Below, one piece after another: positions 8,164-15,905 of a stretch of 64,000 bases of DNA. A program made the translations under genes and the position numbers. Source of the DNA: Pedobacter yulinensis (GTDB lineage: Bacteria > Bacteroidota > Bacteroidia > Sphingobacteriales > Sphingobacteriaceae); assembly GCF_003029735.1 (NCBI RefSeq), contig NZ_KZ686268.1, positions 1,165,769 through 1,229,768 of the forward strand. Reading direction: 5' to 3'. How positions within the stretch are numbered: position 1 is the stretch's first letter; each line of letters starts with the position of its first letter. The notes under the pieces are model-generated. The model saw nothing but the letters and a program-made list of their open reading frames with translations. It did not search any database and was not told where the DNA came from.

Positions 8164-8194
8164 TTTGCAGAGAAAGATAAAGGCGCTATATTTG
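8164..8194 (+). promoter_or_regulatory. Promoter of tRNA-Val(UAC)
   Basis: TTTG at 8164-8167, 19 bases, then TAtaTTTG at 8187-8194. This matches the Bacteroidota -33/-7 consensus closely and ends 18 bases before the tRNA. Confidence 0.8.
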
Positions 8195-8212
8195 CATTCC
8201 CAAACGGGACGA

Positions 8213-8290
8213 GGGAGATTAGCTCAGCTGGTTCAGAGCACCTGCCTTACAAGCAGGGGGTCACTGGTTCGAACCCAGTATCTCCCACCA
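8213..8290 (+). tRNA. tRNA-Val (anticodon UAC)
   Basis: Complete cloverleaf. Acceptor GGGAGAT (8213-8219) pairs with ATCTCCC (8280-8286). Anticodon stem CCTGC/GCAGG encloses loop CTTACAA with anticodon TAC at 8248-8250. T-loop is GTTCGAA. The discriminator A is 8287, and CCA is encoded at 8288-8290. Confidence 0.96.
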
Positions 8291-8322
8291 AAAGCCTGAA
8301 ACGAAAGTTTTGGGCTTTTTTG
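8291..8322 (+). terminator. Terminator after tRNA-Val(UAC)
   Basis: Imperfect hairpin: AAAGCC, GAAAC, tetraloop GAAA, GTTTT, GGCTTT, ending in a T-run. It directly follows the CCA end. Confidence 0.7.
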
Positions 8323-8538
8323 TATCTGCATTTTCCGGCAGAATCTTTTGCATTCGCAATTGAACCCAGGACCTCCAAAAACGGATTTCTTAAGCACCCA
8401 TAAAATTTGGTCCTTCTTTTCTCAGGTGCACATTCCATTTTGGTTTCCCGAATGCGCATTGCGCGGAAATTCGATTTAGCAGAATCCATGCGCATGTTTC
8501 CGGGAAAATCTGTATGTTGGCATAACCAAAAGCCTGAT

Positions 8539-10626
8539 ATGAACCTTCGAACATTTTTAATGGCGGCTGTTTTCCTCAGCCAGATGACAATTGCTCATGC
8601 ACAGCTCAACGTAGACACCAAACAGTTTAATCCCGGCAGCGGTGCTGCGGTAACGAGGCAGAAAAACCTGGTGCAACTCTCCTGGCCCGCAGGGCTGCAA
8701 ACGCAGGGAAAAGTAACCTTTGACCTTTCTCCAGGGAACCCATTGTTTAAAACGATAGCCCTCACCGCCGGGGGCGAATCGCATACCATATCAGAAGACC
8801 TCGACGCTGCCTTTCTGCTGAGTATCGGCAAAAGGGACCTGCTCTCGCAAAACGGCTGGAATATCTTTTTTGATAAAGTGCCGCTGCGGCCTTATAAAAC
8901 GTTCCCGGTCACCCTCAAAAAAACAGGCATCACTGTAAAAAGTACCGGCAGCCGCACTATTGTGGTGATTGGCAACCTGGTCGCCGACAGGTTCGCGGGC
9001 GAGCTTGAAATTACCTTTTATCACGGCAGTCCGCTATTTAACGTCGCTGCGGTCATGAGCACAAAAGCCGATGCCACGGCGATCGTTTACGATGCCGGGC
9101 TGGTTAGCCGGACACAAAAATGGAGCAGTCTATCCTGGACCAGCACAGCCGACCAGGTTCAAACCGCCCCGGTTCAGTATGCCGAGTCGTCCAAAAACCT
9201 GTCGGTCAAGTACCGCACCATCAGTGCGCAGGGAAAAGCCGGCGCGCTGGCACTCTTCCCGGCACCGCATCAGTATTTCTATCCGTTGGATGAAGCTTTT
9301 AACCTGAAGTTTATCTGGCATGGCAAAGATTACCGCAATATGGTCGATGGTTATGGCATGGGCATCAGGCAGGAACTCGAGGGTGACCGCCGCTTTGTGC
9401 CCTGGTTCAATGCCCCACCGGGTACGCGGCAGCGGCTGAACTTTTTCTGCCTGCTCAGCGAGAAGGGGCACCATGATGCGCTGGACGCGGTAAAGAAATT
9501 TACAAATGCCGACCGTTACGTCAGCCTTCCGGGCTTCAAAACCATGTCGAGCCACTTTCACAATGAATTCATCATGAATGTGGTGCTGGCCGGAAAACCG
9601 GTCCCCGAGAAACCGGAGTTCGTAGACGTCTTCAAACGCATGGGTGTGGATATGGTACACCTTGGCGAGTTCCATTATACCGCTCACCCTAAAGGCCCCG
9701 ATTCATTGCGCCTGCGCGAGCTGAAGGCTTTGTTTGAACAATGCGAACGCCTTTCTGACCGCGATTTTCTGCTGATCCCCGGCGAAGAACCCAATGAGTT
9801 TTTTGGCGGTCACTGGCTGCAGATTTTCCCAAAACCGGTGTATTGGATCATGTCGAGGCAAAAAGGCGTTCCGTTTGTCGAGAACAGGCCGGGCTTTGGA
9901 AAGGTATATCACGTAGGCGACAAAGATGACATGCTGCGGCTGCTGAAAGAGGAAGGCGGGCTGGCCTGGACCGCACACGCCAGGACAAAAGGTTCGGTCA
10001 ACGCCCCGGATATTTACAACCATGAAGATTTTTTCAAGTCTGACCGCTTTATGGGTGCTGCCTGGAAAGCCATGCCGGCAGACCTTTCACAACCCCGTTT
10101 GGGCAACCGCGTGCTGGACCTGCTCGATGACATGAACAATTGGGGCGAAAAAAAGACCGTCATCAGCGAGGCAGATTTGTTTACCATTACGCACGAAAAC
10201 GAAATGTATGCGCACATGAATGTCAACTACATGATGCTTGATGAACTTCCCGCGTACAGACAAGGCTGGAAACCGGTAGTGGAGGCCATGCAGAAAGGCA
10301 GGTTCTTTAGCACAACCGGCGAGGTGCTTATCCATGATCTGCGTATCAACGGGCATTTTTCGGGCGAAACGTTGCGCCTGCATGCCGATGGTACCGCCGA
10401 CGTGCGGCTTAAACTAAGCTGGACATTCCCGATGAACTTTGTAGAGATCATATCGGGCGATGGCAACAAGGTATACCGGGAAAGAATCGACCTGACCGCC
10501 ACGCAGGCCTTCGGAGCGAAAGACTTCCAGTTCCGCCCAAAGTTGAAAGGACGTAAATGGGTGCGTGTAGAGGCGTGGGACAGCGCGGTGAACGGAGCAT
10601 TCAGCCAGACCTTTTACCTGAAATAA
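8539..10626 (+). CDS. Secreted PHP-like metallohydrolase-type protein
   Basis: 695 residues. I place the start at 8539, where a signal peptide ending in IAHAQ begins; the frame is open upstream but unconvincing. Residues about 20-350 form a beta-rich region without a family I recognise. From about residue 360 there are metal-site-like motifs in the order seen in CehA/McbA-type PHP proteins: MVHLGEFHYTAHP, a GEEPNEFFGGHW segment and AWTAHART, all His/Glu/Asp rich. PHP domains hydrolyse phosphoesters or amides with two or three metals, but this copy has GEF where DxH is usual, so activity is uncertain. The C-terminal ~90 residues look like a beta-sandwich. It has no operon partner. A periplasmic or extracellular hydrolase is the best guess. 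Confidence 0.6.
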   Translation: MNLRTFLMAAVFLSQMTIAHAQLNVDTKQFNPGSGAAVTRQKNLVQLSWPAGLQTQGKVTFDLSPGNPLFKTIALTAGGESHTISEDLDAAFLLSIGKRDLLSQNGWNIFFDKVPLRPYKTFPVTLKKTGITVKSTGSRTIVVIGNLVADRFAGELEITFYHGSPLFNVAAVMSTKADATAIVYDAGLVSRTQKWSSLSWTSTADQVQTAPVQYAESSKNLSVKYRTISAQGKAGALALFPAPHQYFYPLDEAFNLKFIWHGKDYRNMVDGYGMGIRQELEGDRRFVPWFNAPPGTRQRLNFFCLLSEKGHHDALDAVKKFTNADRYVSLPGFKTMSSHFHNEFIMNVVLAGKPVPEKPEFVDVFKRMGVDMVHLGEFHYTAHPKGPDSLRLRELKALFEQCERLSDRDFLLIPGEEPNEFFGGHWLQIFPKPVYWIMSRQKGVPFVENRPGFGKVYHVGDKDDMLRLLKEEGGLAWTAHARTKGSVNAPDIYNHEDFFKSDRFMGAAWKAMPADLSQPRLGNRVLDLLDDMNNWGEKKTVISEADLFTITHENEMYAHMNVNYMMLDELPAYRQGWKPVVEAMQKGRFFSTTGEVLIHDLRINGHFSGETLRLHADGTADVRLKLSWTFPMNFVEIISGDGNKVYRERIDLTATQAFGAKDFQFRPKLKGRKWVRVEAWDSAVNGAFSQTFYLK

Positions 10627-10722
10627 GGTGTAGCGTGCCAATGACACACAAAAAAGAAAAATTATTCACAGTTTAGCCGGAATTTGTATATTCGCTGCTC
10701 GAAACGCAGGTTTCGGCACCCC

Positions 10723-10797
10723 GGGAGTTTAGCTCAGCTGGTTTAGAGCACTACCTCGACAAGGTAGGGGTCACTGGTTCGAACCCAGTAATTCCCA
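10723..10797 (+). tRNA. tRNA-Val (anticodon GAC), unusual C33
   Basis: Acceptor GGGAGTT (10723-10729) pairs with AATTCCC (10790-10796) with one G-U; discriminator A at 10797; no encoded CCA. Anticodon stem CTACC/GGTAG encloses loop TCGACAA, so the anticodon is GAC. Position 33, almost always U, reads C. Otherwise the body closely resembles the Val-UAC gene at 8213. A weak -7 element TAtaTTcG lies at 10687-10694. Confidence 0.92.
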
Positions 10798-10825
10798 CAT
10801 CGTTTACAAGCCACCTTCAGGCTGT

Positions 10826-11386
10826 ATGCTACAACATCATTTTACAGATCAGGAGTTTATCCAGGTTCCCTCTTTGGTGGCTGGCAGCTACAACGGCTGC
10901 ACCATTCAGCATGCCGATCTTGGTCAGGTTAATTTTAGCGGCTTCGAATTTACAGACTGTACTTTCATTGACTGCAACCTGAGCAACAGCATGGTCGCAG
11001 GAACGTCCTTTCGCGGCAGCCGTTTCAGCCGGTGCAAAGCTTTGGGTGTCCATTTCAGTGCCTGTAATGCCTTCCTGCTCGACTTCAGCTTTGAACATTG
11101 CCAGTTGGACCTCTGTTCGTTTTACAAACTGAAAATTAAAAACACACAATTTACTGCCTGCAGCCTGCGCGAGGCTGATTTTGCCGGTGCCGATCTGACG
11201 GGGGCGAATTTCGCAGGGAGCGACCTGAGCATGGCAGTTTTTGAAGGCTGCAACCTGCAGAAAGCCGACTTCAGGTCGGCTTACAATTACACCATCCGTC
11301 CGGACCGGAACATGCTTAAAAAAGCCAGGTTTTCCCGTGAAGGATTGCAGGGACTGCTGACTGACTTTGACATTCTCATTTCCTGA
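10826..11386 (+). CDS. Pentapeptide-repeat protein, Qnr-like
   Basis: 186 residues composed of tandem A(D/N)Lxx-type pentapeptides, visible as F..C.F.DCNLSNS, G.SFRGSRF and ADFAGADLTGANFAG, with a short non-repeat interruption near residues 88-100 and a hydrophobic C-terminal dimerisation tail. The fold is a right-handed quadrilateral beta helix that mimics B-DNA. In Qnr and MfpA such proteins protect gyrase/topoisomerase IV from fluoroquinolones. Qnr proteins are 214-218 residues with defined loops; this one is shorter, so protection is possible, not shown. It begins 28 bases after tRNA-Val(GAC) without an intervening terminator, so it may be co-transcribed with the tRNA. Confidence 0.85.
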   Translation: MLQHHFTDQEFIQVPSLVAGSYNGCTIQHADLGQVNFSGFEFTDCTFIDCNLSNSMVAGTSFRGSRFSRCKALGVHFSACNAFLLDFSFEHCQLDLCSFYKLKIKNTQFTACSLREADFAGADLTGANFAGSDLSMAVFEGCNLQKADFRSAYNYTIRPDRNMLKKARFSREGLQGLLTDFDILIS

Positions 11387-11759
11387 GGCCTCGTTCAGCG
11401 GCATTAGCCATACCTGGGGCACTCGTCCTGTCTTTGGCTATGGGTTGTTGAGCAAAATTAGCTAAAGATGCTCCATCGCGCTAAGATCCGCCCCTTTAAC
11501 CTTCACATCACATGATAACTGGTAAAGGCCTGGCGCAACCAGCGGCTCCGGCAGGGCTTGAACGCGATTAATTTCTCCATGAAGCAAAAATCTTCATAAA
11601 ACTCATTGGTACTGTTTTATGTACCACTCCTTTTTCTGATATTGTGCCGGCTTCTGTATGCGCTCCAGGTTTCATTAGCGTGGGGCAGCCTGAAGTGTTT
11701 TTTGATTTACTGTATCCCTTTCCAATCGTCGGGTATGATCAATCATCAACAACACTTCT
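11387..11759. other. Leader region of the lanB-like gene
   Basis: About 370 bases without a convincing gene; the plus-strand ATG frames are all under 20 codons and none is Cys or Thr/Ser rich, so no second precursor peptide is visible here. A perfect inverted repeat, GAAGTGTT at 11692-11699 and AACACTTC at 11751-11758, brackets the region just before the ATG at 11760 and could fold the leader or hold a regulator. No canonical -33/-7 pair is obvious. Confidence 0.55.
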
Positions 11760-14558
11760 ATGAAGTTATATTTTTATGAGACAGCGCTTTGCCGTACGCC
11801 AGCATTTAGCATGGAAGCGGTACTGGAATCCTCATGGGAGGAACTGAAAGAAAAGATATCCGGTGCCTCGGCCGACTTTTTCTCGCAGATTACCGGCCTC
11901 GGCCCCGCAGATCTGGCGGCAATGGAACCGCGAATTGCATTTACAACCTGGAAGTACTTTAACCGGGCACGGTTCCGGGCCACGCCTTTCGGCCGATTCG
12001 CAGCTGTGTCTCTGGCCGACGTCGCGGCCGGACCTGTCCAGCCGCTGCGTATTGACCCTGCCTTGCAGGTTACTTGTTTAACCGACTGGAAAGAAAAAGC
12101 GGCAATCGACACTTTTCCCCTTAACGCTGCAGACAGCAGCCTTATGCTTGTTACCAACGGCAGCATGTACCGGCTCGGCAGCGAGATCCGCTACATTTGC
12201 TTTCGTGAGGGGCAGTTTGAGCTTGCGGCGACCGAGGCCTTTGCCGAACTGGACGCCGTGCTCCACCTTTGCCGGCGCAAACGATCCCTCCGTTCGCTCG
12301 CAGAGGCATTGAACGCTGAATTTGACCTCGAGGGAGCGGAAACAATCGGGCTTATCATCGAACTTGTAACCAGGCAGCTTATTTTGACAGACCGCTGCCC
12401 GAACATTACCGGGCCTGATTTTTTCGACCGGATCGGGCACCGGCGGCAACGGCTGGAAACGTTTGAGGTGGCAAGCCGCAATATATGCTCTGGTGCGATT
12501 GACCGTAAGAAGTTGGATGTCCTGAAAGAATGGGCCAGATTTGTTGCTGCGTACATTCCTGATCAACGGCATCCAGACCTCAGGGCGTTCAGGCTCGCCT
12601 TCCTGAAAAAGTTTGAACAACGCCAGGTTCCGCTGTTGCTGGCTCTTGACCCTGAAGTAGGCGTGGGGTACGGGCAACTGGCCAGGCCGGCGGGGCGCCC
12701 TGACCTCGTTGCACGAGCTGAGAATCCGAACCCGCGGCAGGCGACACAAATAGCAGCTACGGCGCTGCAGCGTTTCCTGCTGAATGCCGTGCTGGGTAAA
12801 GAACCTGTGCAGCTGCACGCTTTTACGGGCGACCGGCTTGCAGAAGCCAAACTCCCCAACTCGATGGGCTTACTGCTGCATTTCTCTGCAGGCAGCGCCG
12901 TGCTCAATGCAGCGGCGGGAAGTACGGCCAACTCGCTGCTGGGCAGGTTTACGCTGGCGGGGGCACCCTACGAAAAAATGGCGCGCAACATGGCCGGGCT
13001 GGAAGCGCAAGCCAACCCGGAGGTCATTTTTTTCGATATCGCTTACCAGGCCGAGCAACAGGTTGACAATGTGAACCGCAGGCGCGCGATATACAATTTT
13101 GAAATGCCCATTTTGTCCTGGTCCTGCCAGGAAAGCACCATCGATCTGAACGATGTGGCGGTTGCAGTTTACGGTGAAGAGATCGTATTGACCTCGTTAA
13201 AGGATGGCAGGCGACTGGTACCGAGACTGGCTTCGGCCTATAACTACACGCGTTCAGATCTTGCTGTTTACCGGTTTTTATGCGATCTGCAGCATGAGGG
13301 GCTTGTAGCAGACCTGAATTTTGACCCGGCAGCCTACTTGCCGGGCCTGGACCACTACCCGCGCCTGTGTTATAAAAAACTGATCGTTTCGGCGGCGAAA
13401 TGGAAAATTCCTGCCGGTAAATTTGCAGGCGGTGCGCCCGGCAGCGGGCTGAACGCGCTGAAGGACTGGCTGGCGGACCGGCAGATCACCGAACCGTTCA
13501 AAGCCGGCCATGCCGACCTTGCCCTTGTATTTAATCCGCAGGCAGATGAAGACCTGCGTATGTTTTTACACTATCTGCGGCAGGACAAACAAGTTGAAAG
13601 CTATATTTCTGAAGCGCTGCTCCCCGACGAAGGTGATGTGACCGATGAAAGGGGACAGTCTTATGCCGCCCAGTTTGTCGTTTCACTGTGTCACGGAGAC
13701 CGCATTTACACAGACTATCCGCAGCAGAATCGGGAACACACCAGTGTCAGAAAGATGCTGATGCCGGGAGGCGACTGGCTGTTCTTTTCGATCTTTTGCC
13801 ATCCTTCCCGCAGCAACGCGCTCTTGCTGAAAGAAGTGCAGCCTGTACTGAATCAATTCCGCAACAGCATCGAGAAATGGTTCTTTATCCGGTATGAAGA
13901 CCCGCGTTCGCACCTCAGACTGCGCCTGCAGCTTAGGCATCCGCTCCGCGCGGCGGCTATTTTGCGAGCGTTGCAAACCAGGCTGGAGCCGCACCTGGAA
14001 GTAGGCACCGTAGCTGATTTTACGCTGAACACCTATTTTCGTGAAACCGAACGGTATGGTGCAGCACGGATGTCAGAGGTCGAGGCCTGTTTTCATGAGG
14101 ACAGCGTTCTGGTGATGGATCTGATTGGCCGGCGCGATCCGGAAAAAGAGCTTTACCCGGCAGCAGCGGGGCTGCTGGCAGATGTGTTTCTGGCTGCCCT
14201 TGGTGATGAAGGAGAACAATTTAAATTCGTTTCAGCCCTTGCAGGCGCTTTTGCTGCAGAAATGGGCTTCAATAAGGAGACCTTCAGAAAGCTCAATGAA
14301 CAGATAAAACCGTTTTCTAACACCGATCCGGGCACGACCATTGCGCTGAAGACCAGGCTCACCGCTCTCTTGCAAGGGTGCGGCAGTCCGGGAGAACGGA
14401 AGCGTTTGCTGGCAGACCTGATTCACATGCATGTGAACAGGTCATTCGCTAGCGAACAGCGCCTGCATGAGGCTGTACTTTATCAGCACCTGCTCAAGTC
14501 GCTGCAGGCCCATCGTGCCCGTGCAGCACAACGACCGGAAGCCGGATCCGGACAATAA
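11760..14558 (+). CDS. Full-length lantibiotic dehydratase (LanB type)
   Basis: 932 residues. LanB enzymes use glutamyl-tRNA-Glu to glutamylate Ser/Thr of a precursor peptide and then eliminate glutamate, giving dehydroalanine/dehydrobutyrine. The N-terminal glutamylation domain (about 1-620) carries WKYFNRARFRATPFGRF (64-80), the family hallmark with its conserved Arg residues. The C-terminal elimination domain (SpaB_C, about 640-910) carries RYEDPRSHLRLR near 711-722. Both domains are intact, so this is not a split LanB. No LanC cyclase, protease or exporter lies nearby. The 3-prime end overlaps the convergent kinase gene by 65 bases. The likely substrate is the Thr/Ser-rich peptide at 15698-15841. 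Confidence 0.92.
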   Translation: MKLYFYETALCRTPAFSMEAVLESSWEELKEKISGASADFFSQITGLGPADLAAMEPRIAFTTWKYFNRARFRATPFGRFAAVSLADVAAGPVQPLRIDPALQVTCLTDWKEKAAIDTFPLNAADSSLMLVTNGSMYRLGSEIRYICFREGQFELAATEAFAELDAVLHLCRRKRSLRSLAEALNAEFDLEGAETIGLIIELVTRQLILTDRCPNITGPDFFDRIGHRRQRLETFEVASRNICSGAIDRKKLDVLKEWARFVAAYIPDQRHPDLRAFRLAFLKKFEQRQVPLLLALDPEVGVGYGQLARPAGRPDLVARAENPNPRQATQIAATALQRFLLNAVLGKEPVQLHAFTGDRLAEAKLPNSMGLLLHFSAGSAVLNAAAGSTANSLLGRFTLAGAPYEKMARNMAGLEAQANPEVIFFDIAYQAEQQVDNVNRRRAIYNFEMPILSWSCQESTIDLNDVAVAVYGEEIVLTSLKDGRRLVPRLASAYNYTRSDLAVYRFLCDLQHEGLVADLNFDPAAYLPGLDHYPRLCYKKLIVSAAKWKIPAGKFAGGAPGSGLNALKDWLADRQITEPFKAGHADLALVFNPQADEDLRMFLHYLRQDKQVESYISEALLPDEGDVTDERGQSYAAQFVVSLCHGDRIYTDYPQQNREHTSVRKMLMPGGDWLFFSIFCHPSRSNALLLKEVQPVLNQFRNSIEKWFFIRYEDPRSHLRLRLQLRHPLRAAAILRALQTRLEPHLEVGTVADFTLNTYFRETERYGAARMSEVEACFHEDSVLVMDLIGRRDPEKELYPAAAGLLADVFLAALGDEGEQFKFVSALAGAFAAEMGFNKETFRKLNEQIKPFSNTDPGTTIALKTRLTALLQGCGSPGERKRLLADLIHMHVNRSFASEQRLHEAVLYQHLLKSLQAHRARAAQRPEAGSGQ

Positions 14559-15603
14559 ACTCAGAATGAGCGGTTGTCCGGATTTCCAGCCTGGCTTCGG
14601 TACCGTAAGCCTGCTGCAAGCGGGCGCGCAGGTTGCGCAGACCGGTGCCGGTACCGCTGCTGTCTTTCCGGGCTGGCATGCGGTTGCGGCTCTCGATATG
14701 CAGGAAGCCCGCTTCGGTTTTTACCCGAAGACAAGCATCGCGCCCGCTGGCCGCACCATGTTTGACCATGTTTTCAACCAGCGTCATCAGCGCAAGTGGA
14801 ATGAAGGGCAGGTCTGTTGCCTTTTCATCGGTCTGAATGTCGATGGCCATGCCCTGATCTTTTCGCAGGGCATACAGCTTCAGGAGGTTCCGGACGTGTT
14901 CCAATTCCTCGCCCAGGCGTATGTAGCCCTCGTTTGCAGGGGGAGACGCAGCGTAACGCATCATTCGCGAAAGAATCAGGATAGCCTCGGCAGCCTGCTG
15001 GTTATTGTAGCCAATGGTATGGTATACATAATCGAGCGTGTTGAAGAGAAAATGCGGACTGATCTGCGCCTTCATGTAGGCGCTGCGCGCTTCGAAAAGC
15101 GCCCGCTCTGTATTGCGCTGGTGCTGTAACTGTTCGTATTGTGCTGCGCGAAGCGCTTTCTGTTCGCGTTGCTGCCGGGCAAATCTGAACAGGTAATAAT
15201 AGCCGGTGGCAAGGCCCATAAAAAATATGCCACGGTAGGCATTCCGCAGCACCGCATCGCGGTCCAGCCGCAGCTCTGAAGCCGATATAGGCATTCCGCC
15301 GAGCGTTAGCAATACGTCGCCAAGGTGGTGAAGGCAGATGTAAAAAGGGAAATATCCGATGAAGGTGAGGGGACCGCGCCAACGGGCCGATTGCCTGCTT
15401 TCTGCAAAAGCCCATGGCAAAGCAAAGGTGGCAAATGCATAAAAACAGAAAATAGTCAGCGAATAATGAACTGCGTAATTGATTGCAGCACCCGAGACTC
15501 CCGCCACAAGCCGCAGCAACAATGTTTCATATGCAATAAAAGCCGCCCAGACCAGGATCTCGGTTCGGTAACGTTTAAGCCAGGCATGCACATTCTTTTT
15601 CAT
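14494..15603 (-). CDS. LytS-type sensor histidine kinase
   Basis: 369 residues. Four to five membrane helices (about 15-155) are followed by a coiled-coil linker and a His_kinase domain: ISPHFLFNTLDY holds the phospho-accepting His, and GTGTGLRNLRARL is the glycine-rich ATP-lid box. There is no separate sensor domain, so the stimulus is probably sensed within the membrane. It is preceded on the same strand by the LytTR regulator at 15884-16627, but the 280-base gap between them holds the small peptide gene on the opposite strand. Its end overlaps the dehydratase gene by 65 bases tail to tail. The context suggests control of the RiPP-like locus. Confidence 0.88.
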   Translation of the reverse strand: MKKNVHAWLKRYRTEILVWAAFIAYETLLLRLVAGVSGAAINYAVHYSLTIFCFYAFATFALPWAFAESRQSARWRGPLTFIGYFPFYICLHHLGDVLLTLGGMPISASELRLDRDAVLRNAYRGIFFMGLATGYYYLFRFARQQREQKALRAAQYEQLQHQRNTERALFEARSAYMKAQISPHFLFNTLDYVYHTIGYNNQQAAEAILILSRMMRYAASPPANEGYIRLGEELEHVRNLLKLYALRKDQGMAIDIQTDEKATDLPFIPLALMTLVENMVKHGAASGRDACLRVKTEAGFLHIESRNRMPARKDSSGTGTGLRNLRARLQQAYGTEARLEIRTTAHSEFIVRIRLPVVVLHGHDGPAAT

Positions 15604-15697
15604 GAAAAGAGACCGCTGTGTGTAGAAAAATCAAGGTTCTGTATAAGACTTTTGGAGGCTTGGCGGCCTCTTGGTAAGTTCAGTAAAAATTAAAACT

Positions 15698-15841
15698 ATG
15701 AGAAAGCGCACATTCAAATTCACCGACTCCCGGCTTTTTGTCTTTAAGCAGGAGCAGGCAGCCAAACGCAGTACCGACCCAACCACGTCAATGATCACGA
15801 CAACGACGCATACGACAGGCCGGGCACTGCGCCAACCGTAA
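15698..15841 (+). CDS. Candidate Ser/Thr-rich, Cys-free RiPP precursor peptide
   Basis: An ORF of 47 codons plus stop: a basic, Phe-rich leader MRKRTFKFTDSRLFVFKQEQ (residues 1-20), then AAKR, then a tract from S25 to G41 in which 11 of 17 residues are Ser or Thr (STDPTTSMITTTTHTTG), and a short basic tail. It contains no Cys. The Phe-rich segment resembles the F-box-like leader recognised by class I LanB enzymes, and short peptides with a TDPTT-plus-Thr-run core recall Bacteroidota LanB substrates. It lies 3.9 kb from the dehydratase start, between the LytS and LytTR genes and antisense to them. A weak promoter (TTTG at 15651, TAagTTca at 15675) and a terminator at 15873-15905 support expression. 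Identity as the substrate is inference. Confidence 0.7.
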   Translation: MRKRTFKFTDSRLFVFKQEQAAKRSTDPTTSMITTTTHTTGRALRQP

Positions 15842-15872
15842 ACATTCTTACCGATTGTTGATATCGTCCCAG

Positions 15873-15905
15873 CGGGGGAGGGGTTAATTCCTTTTCCCCG
15901 TTTTT
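15873..15905 (+). terminator. Terminator of the peptide gene
   Basis: CGGGG (15873-15877) pairs with CCCCG (15896-15900), continued by weaker G-U/A-U pairs, followed by TTTTT at 15901-15905. It starts 32 bases after the peptide stop codon and overlaps the last codons of the convergent LytTR gene. Confidence 0.65.

Noticed and set aside
8247..8495. Minus-strand frame ending in GDTGFEPVTPCL
   Set aside because: It reads through tRNA-Val on the wrong strand; this ending is the well-known false protein produced by antisense tRNA translation.
11387..11759. Search for a second precursor peptide before the dehydratase
   Set aside because: All ATG frames are under 20 codons and lack Cys or Ser/Thr-rich cores.
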